Below, piece by piece: positions 51,022-58,057 of a stretch of DNA of 64,000 nt (positions within the stretch are counted from its first letter, which is position 1; each line of letters starts with the position of its first letter). The notes under the pieces are model-generated. The model had not been told where the DNA came from, ran no database searches, and worked only from the letters and a program-made list of their open reading frames with translations. A program made the translations under genes and the position numbers. This DNA comes from Nitrospirota bacterium. Lineage in GTDB: Bacteria > Nitrospirota > Thermodesulfovibrionia > Thermodesulfovibrionales > UBA6898. The stretch covers positions 1 through 64,000 of the forward strand of contig JACRHC010000038.1 in NCBI GenBank assembly GCA_016217675.1, given 5' to 3'.

Positions 51022-52398
51022 ATGGGGCTTCAGGAAGATAACAGGCATCTCGAAGATGCCGACCGGAAGTATATCTGGCACCCCTTTACGCAGATGAAGG
51101 AGTGGGAAGAGGCCACGCCTGTCATTATCACGGAAGGCCGCGATTCTTTTGTCAAAGACAGTTACGGCAGATGGTACCTTGACGGAGTTTCATCCCTCTG
51201 GGTCAATATATTCGGCCACAGGAAAAAAGAGATCGATGAGGCCATAAAGGCGCAGGTCGACAGAATAAGCCACAGCACATTGCTCGGCCTCAGCAATGCT
51301 CCTGCAGTCGAATTGGCTGAAAAAATGGTTACGTTGATGAACGCCTCTTTTGGGCAGACACAGGTGCCTGCAAGAGTTTTTTTTTCAGACAATGGTTCAA
51401 CTGCGGTCGAGGTCGCTCTTAAAATGGCATTCCAGTACTGGCAGCATCTGGGCGAAAAGCAGAAGAGGTCCTTTCTCTCTCTTAACAATGCCTATCACGG
51501 AGACACGCTCGGCGCGGTGAGTGTGGGTGGGGTTGCTATATTCCACGAGGCCTTCGGTCCGCTCCTTTTCCCAACTTATAAAGCCCCTTCGCCCTATTGC
51601 TACCGCTGTGAGCTCGGCAGGGAATATCCTGATTGCGGTCTCTTCTGCGCAGATAAACTCGAAGAGATTATGAAAGACCATCATTCTGAGCTCGCAGGCC
51701 TGATCATAGAGCCCCTGGTCCAGGCAGCAGGAGGCATGATCGTTTCGCCTCCCGGATATCTGAAGCGTGCACGCGAACTCTGCACAAAATACAATATTCT
51801 CCTTATTGCTGATGAGGTTGCAACGGGATTTGGAAGAACAGGCAGGATGTTCGCCTGTGAGCACGAGCATGTGATCCCTGATATTATCTGTCTTTCCAAG
51901 GGTATCACCGGCGGATACCTGCCCCTTGCAGCTACACTTGCAACAGAAGAAATATACCGGGCATTTCTTGGTGAATTCAAAGACCTCAAGACTTTTTTCC
52001 ACGGTCATTCCTATACGGGCAATCCTCTTGCTTCTGCAGCGGCAGTCGCCTGTCTTGATATATTTACGAAGGAGGAGACGCTCAGCAATATGCTTCCGAA
52101 GATCGCGCTCCTCGATGATTGGCTCAGGAATATGCAGGCACTCCCGCATGTCGGCGATGCCCGGAGCAGGGGGCTCATGGCAGGGGTTGAACTTGTTCCC
52201 GATAAGACGACAAAAATACCTTATGATTGGCAGGAAAAGGTCGGCTGGAAGGTCGCATACCATGCCCGGGACAACGGCGTAATCATAAGGCCCCTTGGCA
52301 ATGTTGTGGTGATCATGCCGCCGCTGAATATCAGCATCGAAAATCTCGGCCGGATGCTCAAGGTCCTCAGGGATGCTATAATCTCGGTAACCGCATGA
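51022..52398 (+). CDS. bioA: Adenosylmethionine-8-amino-7-oxononanoate aminotransferase BioA
   Basis: 458 residues, fold-type I PLP enzyme. 'YIWHPFTQMKEWEEATPVII' at the N-terminus is diagnostic of BioA. The PLP Asp is in 'LLIADEVATGFGRTGRMFAC' and the PLP Lys in 'DIICLSKGITGGYLPLAAT'; 'FFHGHSYTGNPLASAAA' is also present. It converts KAPA to DAPA in biotin synthesis. No other bio gene is in the window. It sits at the end of the lipid-sugar gene run and overlaps the next small gene (ATGA). Confidence 0.95.
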   Translation: MGLQEDNRHLEDADRKYIWHPFTQMKEWEEATPVIITEGRDSFVKDSYGRWYLDGVSSLWVNIFGHRKKEIDEAIKAQVDRISHSTLLGLSNAPAVELAEKMVTLMNASFGQTQVPARVFFSDNGSTAVEVALKMAFQYWQHLGEKQKRSFLSLNNAYHGDTLGAVSVGGVAIFHEAFGPLLFPTYKAPSPYCYRCELGREYPDCGLFCADKLEEIMKDHHSELAGLIIEPLVQAAGGMIVSPPGYLKRARELCTKYNILLIADEVATGFGRTGRMFACEHEHVIPDIICLSKGITGGYLPLAATLATEEIYRAFLGEFKDLKTFFHGHSYTGNPLASAAAVACLDIFTKEETLSNMLPKIALLDDWLRNMQALPHVGDARSRGLMAGVELVPDKTTKIPYDWQEKVGWKVAYHARDNGVIIRPLGNVVVIMPPLNISIENLGRMLKVLRDAIISVTA

Positions 52399-52847
52399 GC
52401 AGAAAATCGATCATATATCTCGTCATTCTCATCTTGTCTCCGGTCATTATCTATCTGCTCTGGCCTTCAGACGAAAGCAGGATAAAGAAACTCTTCAGGG
52501 AGGGCGCAAAGGCAGTTGAGCAGGAAAAGATGGACGAGGTGATGGCAAAAGTATCGTTCAACTATACGGATGAATACGGACTTACCTATCTCTTTATCAA
52601 GGAAGGCATGACCAAACTTTTCCAGAACATGGAGAACATCAAGGTCGAATATGAGATCACCCGCATCGAGATAAAAGAGAAGGCTGCCCTGGCTGAGCTG
52701 GATGTCCGGGTGTTGGCGACCCATGGCAGTGACACAGGCTATATTGCAGGAGACCTCTCAAAGCCTTTTCATATGAAGTTTTCCCTCGAAAAAGAGCGCA
52801 CCACCTGGCTTGTCACAAAGACAGAGGGACTGCCGCTAACTTTTTAA
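52395..52847 (+). CDS. Small membrane-anchored protein of unknown function
   Basis: 150 residues from ATG 52395, overlapping the bioA stop. One N-terminal helix ('IIYLVILILSPVIIYLLW') is followed by a soluble cone-like domain of the NTF2/SnoaL type ('FREGAKAVEQEKMDEVMAKV', 'EIKEKAALAELDVRVLATHG', 'FHMKFSLEKERTTWLVTKTE'). I infer an NTF2-like fold from the helix-then-sheet pattern; no active site is visible. A periplasmic role is likely. Confidence 0.75.
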   Translation: MSRKSIIYLVILILSPVIIYLLWPSDESRIKKLFREGAKAVEQEKMDEVMAKVSFNYTDEYGLTYLFIKEGMTKLFQNMENIKVEYEITRIEIKEKAALAELDVRVLATHGSDTGYIAGDLSKPFHMKFSLEKERTTWLVTKTEGLPLTF

Positions 52848-52910
52848 AAAACTGAATACTCTCTTCCCTTTGGTCTATCATTTTTAAAATCAGATGTGGT
52901 AAAGTATCCC

Positions 52911-53672
52911 ATGCGTAAATTATGGATTCTGATATTTGCTCTCTTTGCCCTCGTCTCTCTGAGACCCGAGACCTTTGCTTCTGCGAAGGGAGATGCCCTG
53001 AATGCTGAAGAGGCAAAAAGCGTTTTAAGCGATCTTCTCCCGAATGTAAAGATAATCCATGTAAAGCAAAGCCCGGTCGCCGGCCTCTGGGAGATCGGTG
53101 TTGATATGGGCGGCAAAAAAGCGATCGTTTACCTCGATCATGCAAAGAAACATATTATCTCTCCGATAACGCGCGGGGAAATATATGACCTTAAAGCCAA
53201 GACCAGCCTTACCCAGGAGAGCTTCCAGAAGATCAATAAGGTTGATGTCTCGAAGATCCCTCTCAAGGATGCCCTTGTCCTGGGTGACAAGACTGCAAAG
53301 AACAAGATAATCGTATTTTCAGACCCCGATTGACCATACTGCGGAAAACTTCATCAGGAGATGAAGAAGGTCATAAAGGACAGGAAGGATATAGCCTTCT
53401 TTAACATCCTCTACCCCCTGCCCATGCACAAAGAGGCCTATGGAAAATCAAAGGCAATCATCTGCGAGCAATCTCTTGAACTTCTTGAGGCTGCCTTTGA
53501 GAAGAAGGCCCTGCCTGCACCAACCTGCGAGACCACGGTGATCGATCAGAATATCAAGCTTGCAGAAAAGCTTGGCATCAGCGGTACGCCTGCGGTTATC
53601 TTTCCGAACGGCACCCTCATTCCGGGGGCCATGAGCGCTGACGACATCATAAAACAGATCGACAAGAAGTAA
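52911..53672 (+). CDS. Selenocysteine-containing DsbC-like thiol-disulfide protein (Sec at residue 141)
   Basis: 253 residues when the in-frame TGA at 53331-53333 is read as selenocysteine. The leader 'LWILIFALFALVSL' ends near 'TFASA', so it is periplasmic. A DsbC-type N-terminal domain ('SPVAGLWEIGVDMGGKKAIV') leads to a thioredoxin fold with 'IIVFSDPDUPYCGKLHQEMK', where U replaces the first Cys of CPYC, and cis-Pro in 'GISGTPAVIFPNG'. The Cys paralogue 150 bp downstream has 'VVVFTDPDCPYCAKVHEELK' at the same place. The frame continues with no other stop for 113 codons, and a hairpin follows the TGA. Start ATG 52911 has only a weak SD; GTG 52896 is possible. A simple nonsense mutation is the alternative, but the hairpin and the U-for-C position argue against it. 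Confidence 0.9.
53349..53366 (+). ncRNA. Candidate bacterial SECIS hairpin
   Basis: CTTCATC (53349-53355) and GATGAAG (53360-53366) form a perfect 7-bp stem with the tetraloop AGGA. The loop begins 22 nt after the TGA, within the spacing known for bacterial SECIS elements, and has G residues at the tip as SelB binding requires. It lies in the coding region and encodes L-H-Q-E-M-K. Confidence 0.8.
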
Positions 53673-53753
53673 TCCCGGTCTTACCCTCTGCACCCTTTCC
53701 TGTTCCTGTTGCCTCCTCCGTTGATAAGTCCAGATTGGTGAACTCCCGTTTCT

Positions 53754-53782
53754 TTGCGAAATATTGCAGGTTGTGATATAAA
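53754..53782 (+). promoter_or_regulatory. Possible promoter of the haem-DsbC-like gene
   Basis: TTGCGA (53754-53759) and TATAAA (53777-53782) are 17 bp apart, 36 bp before the start codon. If used, the Cys paralogue is transcribed apart from the selenoprotein gene. Confidence 0.4.
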
Positions 53783-53818
53783 AATATGATCATAATTGAA
53801 TGAGGAGAAGAAAGGTTT

Positions 53819-54631
53819 ATGAGAAAAATTCTGGTTATAGGTTTTTTTATAGTATTGCTGGGTATGCTGCCGGTGAAGGTCTTTGCCTTTGGCGGGTGCG
53901 AGGAAGACTGCATGAAGTGTCATACCATGAGCACGCAGGATGTGCAGCAGATACTCACGAAGCTTGGCGCTGCCGAGGCAAAGCCCCTTGAGATCAAGAT
54001 AAGCCCGGTGAAAGGGCTCTGGGAGGTCATTATTGAAGACCGGGGCACCAGAGGCGTTATGTATATCGGTTTTTCGAAGCGGCATGTTGTTGCCGGCCCG
54101 GTCTTTGAGGTCGATACCGGCATGAACAAGACGCAGGAGACCTTCGAGAGGGTGAACCGCGACCTGGCCAGGTATGTTGATTATGCGAAGATCCCTCTTG
54201 ATAAGTCCCTGATTATCGGGGAGAAGAATGCGCAATACAAGGTGGTGGTCTTCACTGACCCGGACTGTCCTTACTGCGCAAAGGTCCATGAAGAACTGAA
54301 AAAGGTTGTTGCCGAGAGAAAGGATATCGTTTTTTATCTCAAGCTCATGCCTCTGCCGATGCACCCTGATGCTTTCTGGAAATCCCAGAGCATTCTCTGC
54401 AAGGGTTCGGTCCAGTGGCTTGAGGATAATTTTGCGAAAAAAGAGATCCCCAAGCCTGACTGTGACAATAAGCAGGAGATTGAGGCTAATATCAAGCTCG
54501 CCACCGAGCTTGGTATAACAGGGACACCGACCCTTGTTTTCCCTGACGGAATGGTCGTGGTCGGCGGCAAGGATGCAAAGGCGATCATTGACCTTGTGAC
54601 GAACCCTCCCCGGAAAGAAGATAAAAAATGA
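53819..54631 (+). CDS. DsbC-like thiol-disulfide protein with N-terminal CXXCH haem motif
   Basis: 270 residues. A signal peptide ('LVIGFFIVLLGMLPV') ends near 'FAFGG', and the mature start 'CEEDCMKCHTMS' contains CMKCH, a c-type haem site. A DsbC-type dimerisation-like domain ('KISPVKGLWEVIIEDRGTRG') and a thioredoxin fold with 'TDPDCPYCAKVHEEL' (C150/C153) and cis-Pro 'GITGTPTLVFPDG' follow. It is a paralogue of the upstream selenoprotein over its whole length except for the haem region. A role as periplasmic disulfide isomerase or reductase, possibly in cytochrome c maturation, is inferred. Having a haem on a DsbC-type protein is unusual. Confidence 0.88.
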   Translation: MRKILVIGFFIVLLGMLPVKVFAFGGCEEDCMKCHTMSTQDVQQILTKLGAAEAKPLEIKISPVKGLWEVIIEDRGTRGVMYIGFSKRHVVAGPVFEVDTGMNKTQETFERVNRDLARYVDYAKIPLDKSLIIGEKNAQYKVVVFTDPDCPYCAKVHEELKKVVAERKDIVFYLKLMPLPMHPDAFWKSQSILCKGSVQWLEDNFAKKEIPKPDCDNKQEIEANIKLATELGITGTPTLVFPDGMVVVGGKDAKAIIDLVTNPPRKEDKK

Positions 54632-54686
54632 GAATGACAGAGATGCCGATCCCAATGCCATCCTCCGAATCGCGGGAGAACTGACC

Positions 54687-55499
54687 ATGAAGAAGGAATA
54701 TATCATAGGCGGGGTGTTGGGTGTTATCCTCCTTGGGATCGTTGCGTATGCTCTAATAATTTTTATCGGGGTACAAAACAGTGATACCCGGCAGTTGTCC
54801 CAGCAGCTGCCTGCCATGCCGGTGCCGTTGGATGTTGCCGCCCCGGAGCCCCGGCAGGCTGCTCAGGAGCAGTCACCAAGCAAGAGAGATGCCGGGATAT
54901 CAGCTTCGGCCCCGTCAGATAGCAATAAGGGCAAGGCAGCGAAGACTGAGAGCATAAAGGGATTAAGAATTGTCCTGAAGAGCGGAAAGGTCATTATTGC
55001 CGATGCATGCACGGAATTCGGTTCCCTGCTTCGCTGTGACACGCCTAATGGTGCGGTTGAAGTCGAGCGGGAGGATGTAGAGAGCATGAGAGAGATAACA
55101 ATAGTGCAACGGTTCGCTGCTGAACCCCAGCAGACTGCCGGTGCTGCCGGAGTTGGTAAGAAGGACGAAAATGGCAGGACAGCTTCCGGCGCAAATCAGC
55201 CTGCACAGCCTGGAGAAGGAAAGCTGGTAAGGGATCTGACGCCTGTTCAGATAAAGCGGCTGGATGAGATTACTGAAAGAAAAACTGTGCTGAAACCAGA
55301 GCGTGAAAGGCTTATCAATGAGCGGGAGCAGCTTCATGAGGATGTGAACAAAATGGCAGCGATACGAGGCCAGGAACAATATGATGCCTTGAAGAAAAGA
55401 ATATCTGATCTTGAAGCACGAATAATCGGTTTCAATGATGAGGTCACAAAGCTGAATGAAGAAGAAAAGACGATCTTAGATTCGCCTGCAGTAAAGTGA
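54687..55499 (+). CDS. Membrane-anchored coiled-coil protein of unknown function
   Basis: 270 residues: one N-terminal helix ('GGVLGVILLGIVAYALIIFI'), a Pro/Gln/Ala/Ser-rich linker, a short beta region ('LRIVLKSGKVIIADACTEFG' and 'LLRCDTPNGAVEVEREDVES'), another linker, and a C-terminal coiled coil ('LDEITERKTVLKPERERLIN'). The beta part resembles the small domain found in proteins that sense or bind envelope components, but I cannot name it. It is likely periplasmic and co-oriented with the thiol proteins, 55 bp downstream. Confidence 0.7.
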   Translation: MKKEYIIGGVLGVILLGIVAYALIIFIGVQNSDTRQLSQQLPAMPVPLDVAAPEPRQAAQEQSPSKRDAGISASAPSDSNKGKAAKTESIKGLRIVLKSGKVIIADACTEFGSLLRCDTPNGAVEVEREDVESMREITIVQRFAAEPQQTAGAAGVGKKDENGRTASGANQPAQPGEGKLVRDLTPVQIKRLDEITERKTVLKPERERLINEREQLHEDVNKMAAIRGQEQYDALKKRISDLEARIIGFNDEVTKLNEEEKTILDSPAVK

Positions 55500-55583
55500 A
55501 ATAATAGGCAGGGTTAAGGGTGGTTGCAAAGACATGCGCTGTGTCAGCCGACCATTAGGTTCCTTGCCTGCTTCGACAGCCCT

Positions 55584-56756
55584 CTATCCCTGCCATGACA
55601 TTTCTCTATTCGCATCCAGCCATGAGGTGACACGAATCCCTTTGTGCTGATAGGTCTCAGCTCCACCATAAATCAGGGTCGGACTGACTGACAGATCCCC
55701 AGCCATCGCCCCCCACTTTTCCAGTCCGGAGAAAAAATCACGGGCTACTGTTTTGCCTGATTTTATCTCGACCGGCATAAGACTCTGTCCGAGTTCAATG
55801 ACAACATCCACCTCATTACCGTTGCTGTCGCGCCAGAAATACAGGTTTGGGCGTTCCCCCCTGTTGAGACGAGATTTCATCAGCTCGGACACGACAAAGG
55901 TCTCAAAGATGTTCCCCCTCAGAGGATGCGTTTCTAATTGCTGCGGCGTCTGAATGCCCAATAGCCACGACGCGAGCCCGGCATCGTAAAAATAAAGTTT
56001 CGGCGATTTTATGAGCCGTTTGTTGAAATTTTTATGATGCGGACGAAGCTGGAAGAGAATATAGCTTGCTTCAAGTACTGATATCCATGACTTAGCCGTG
56101 TTATGGGTTATGCCACAGTCCGAAGCGAGGGAGGTAAGGTTCAGCAGCTGCCCTGTTCGGCCGGCGCAGAGTCGCACAAAGCGCTGAAATGTCTCAAGCT
56201 CCTGCACTTTCAGAACCTGCCGAACGTCCCGTTCAATATAGGCAGTCACATATGCTCCGAACCATGAGCGGATTGGAATATCGCGATCATAAAGGGGAGG
56301 GTAGCAGCCCTTAATTAACATATCGTCAAGAGTCTGAGGAAGTTTGCCGGCCTGCTCCAGTTCACCCAGAGAAAACGGAAGCAGTTCCATAAAAGCGGTC
56401 CTTCCAGCCAGGGATTGAGTAATACCTGACAGCAGACCAAATTGCTGGGATCCGGTAAGGATAAACAGCCCCATGCGTCCGTCAGCATCAATAGTTGTCT
56501 GAAGGTATGACAGGAGATCAGGGCAGCGTTGCACCTCATCCAACACTGCGCCATCGGGGAAGCGCTCCAGAAATGCCCGAGGATCGTCTTGAGCAGCCAG
56601 CCTGACATCAGGATCTTCCAGCGATGCATAGGGTTTATTGACAAAGATTTTTTTGGCAAGAGTTGTTTTGCCGGACTGGCGAGGTCCTGTTATAATAATT
56701 ACAGGGAATCCCCTCAACAGGGTGCTAATAGTATTTTCAGCTTCTCGTGAAATCAT
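55584..56756 (-). CDS. AAA-family ATPase with DUF4143 nuclease-like C-terminus
   Basis: 390 residues. Walker A 'GPRQSGKTTLAKKIF', Walker B-like 'GAVLDEVQRCPDLLSYLQ' and sensor 'FILTGSQQFGLL' lie in the first 110. The C-terminal DUF4143 part has 'RGNIFETFVVSELMKSRLNR' and 'NEVDVVIELGQSLMPVEIKS', the D-x-V-I-E...E-I-K pattern of a PD-(D/E)XK-like fold. These are common orphan genes in accessory regions; their role is unknown. It stands alone between a cell-envelope block and a VapBC pair. Confidence 0.9.
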   Translation of the reverse strand: MISREAENTISTLLRGFPVIIITGPRQSGKTTLAKKIFVNKPYASLEDPDVRLAAQDDPRAFLERFPDGAVLDEVQRCPDLLSYLQTTIDADGRMGLFILTGSQQFGLLSGITQSLAGRTAFMELLPFSLGELEQAGKLPQTLDDMLIKGCYPPLYDRDIPIRSWFGAYVTAYIERDVRQVLKVQELETFQRFVRLCAGRTGQLLNLTSLASDCGITHNTAKSWISVLEASYILFQLRPHHKNFNKRLIKSPKLYFYDAGLASWLLGIQTPQQLETHPLRGNIFETFVVSELMKSRLNRGERPNLYFWRDSNGNEVDVVIELGQSLMPVEIKSGKTVARDFFSGLEKWGAMAGDLSVSPTLIYGGAETYQHKGIRVTSWLDANREMSWQG

Positions 56757-56846
56757 GCCTAAAGTTACGATAATTTATGCAATTTGTCAAATACTTTACC
56801 AATCAGCATAAATAAGTCTCTTCCTTAATCCAGGATTCACTTGCCT

Positions 56847-57281
56847 TCAGCTGACTAATGGATTTTTTACGTGCAGTCCAGGAAATCGGCTAAAATCCCT
56901 GTCAGCGGTCCAAAATGCGGTAATGCCATGCAGCACACATAATGCTGCGACCCTTGCATCGTGAACCATAGGACCTGATATTCGGCTGCTCAACAGAATA
57001 GGCCTGATTTTTGACCAGTAATCCTCTGTCTCTGCGAGCAGCACCAGTCTTGGGGATTCCAGCCAGGCTTCAACCTGCTCTATTGCTTTGTTGATTGGCG
57101 TGGGCGGAGAATAGATTTTTGGGTGAGTCACGATTGCAATGAATTCGTGAATGCATGGCCAAGGTATCGCCCATAGCCCCTGTCCTTCTGCCAGGTCTGC
57201 TATGCAGCGAGATGCGGCACCATGCCACTGAGCGTCTTCGCGGTGTGCATACACCAAAAGATTGGTATCTACTGCAATCAA
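56847..57281 (-). CDS. vapC: VapC-type PIN-domain toxin
   Basis: 144 residues. PIN acidic residues are seen in 'MIAVDTNLLVYAHREDAQWH', 'WAIPWPCIHEFIAIVTHP' and 'GPMVHDARVAALCVLHGI', with 'FWTADRDFSRFPGL' near the end. VapC toxins are Mg-dependent RNases that cut tRNA or rRNA. Its start overlaps the antitoxin stop by 4 bp. Confidence 0.92.
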   Translation of the reverse strand: MIAVDTNLLVYAHREDAQWHGAASRCIADLAEGQGLWAIPWPCIHEFIAIVTHPKIYSPPTPINKAIEQVEAWLESPRLVLLAETEDYWSKIRPILLSSRISGPMVHDARVAALCVLHGITAFWTADRDFSRFPGLHVKNPLVS

Positions 57282-57523
57282 CTGCCGCGACCCTCGTAAC
57301 TGATGTCACGAATACGCGCCCAGTCTGCCCCTTCCATATTGGCCTGAAGACCGTTTCCTTTGAAGGTGGCACTGCGAAGCTTGAAACTGTCGCGCTGCCT
57401 GTGTTCAGAAATAATCCGGCGCAGTCCCTCCTCTATGAGCGCTTTTAGGGTTGTCTGCTCCTCAGTTGCAAGTTTGCGCGCCTCTCTATAAAGGCTGTCA
57501 GGTATCTGTATGGTTGTCTTCAT
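57278..57523 (-). CDS. vapB: VapB-type ribbon-helix-helix antitoxin
   Basis: 81 residues from ATG 57523: 'MKTTIQIPDSLYREARKLAT' then 'EEQTTLKALIEEGLRRII' is a ribbon-helix-helix DNA-binding domain; the C-terminal half should bind VapC. A frame extension to 57535 adds four residues and would run into the operator, so I rejected it. Confidence 0.9.
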   Translation of the reverse strand: MKTTIQIPDSLYREARKLATEEQTTLKALIEEGLRRIISEHRQRDSFKLRSATFKGNGLQANMEGADWARIRDISYEGRGS

Positions 57524-57531
57524 ATGTCTAA

Positions 57532-57549
57532 CCATATCATTAAATATGG
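57532..57549. promoter_or_regulatory. Palindromic operator of the VapBC pair
   Basis: CCATAT-CATTAA-ATATGG is a perfect 6+6+6 palindrome 8 bp upstream of the vapB start, suited to autoregulation by the RHH dimer. Confidence 0.6.
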
Positions 57550-57736
57550 CATTATGTCAATACAGTATCAGCCATGTAATTGGTTACATAGTTGGAGATC
57601 CTGTTACACAATATTCTCAAGTGACTCAATAAGTATCCTTTAAAATCAATCGCCAAGTCTCTGTTCAATGTGGCATCTCCCTTGCTCCTTTATAGATAGC
57701 CGTGAATTTGCTATTGCTCACAACAGGGAGGCTCAT

Positions 57737-58042
57737 ATGCAAAAAAGAGATGTATTTATAATGTTAGCTGTCGGAGCTCTACTCCTTTTTGTCATTCCCG
57801 GTCTTGTCTTTGCCGCTGGCAAGGTGACCGGAACGGGCACGCTGACAGCCGTTGAGGACGATGGTACAGTCATTATTATCGATAAGATAGGATATAACCT
57901 TTCGCCATCCTCAACAATACAGAATTATAAGGGCGACCGAGCTGAGCTGAAGGACTTCAAGCTTCCGATGTATGTCTATTTCGAGTACGAATATACCAGA
58001 ACCGGTTATTCAATCATCCTGATAAAAGAAAGACCGCAATAG
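57737..58042 (+). CDS. Small exported protein preceding pilY1
   Basis: 101 residues from ATG 57737 (AGGGAGG upstream). A signal peptide ('FIMLAVGALLLFVIPGLVFA') is followed by a small beta domain ('GTGTLTAVEDDGTVIIIDKI', 'PMYVYFEYEYTRTGYSIILI') of OB- or SH3-like pattern. It ends 15 bp before pilY1, so a role with the pilus tip or its export is plausible. The family is not recognised. Confidence 0.7.
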   Translation: MQKRDVFIMLAVGALLLFVIPGLVFAAGKVTGTGTLTAVEDDGTVIIIDKIGYNLSPSSTIQNYKGDRAELKDFKLPMYVYFEYEYTRTGYSIILIKERPQ

Positions 58043-58057
58043 AAAGGGGGTTTTGCC

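Noticed and set aside
52896-53672. Reading the TGA at 53331 as a stop, giving a truncated gene and a separate ORF at 53361
   Set aside because: The TGA replaces the active-site Cys exactly, both halves align to one paralogue, and a SECIS-like stem follows. A pseudogene remains possible but is less likely.
53681-54817. 378-residue minus-strand ORF over the haem-DsbC-like gene
   Set aside because: Antisense of a gene with clear thioredoxin motifs; no protein-family signal.
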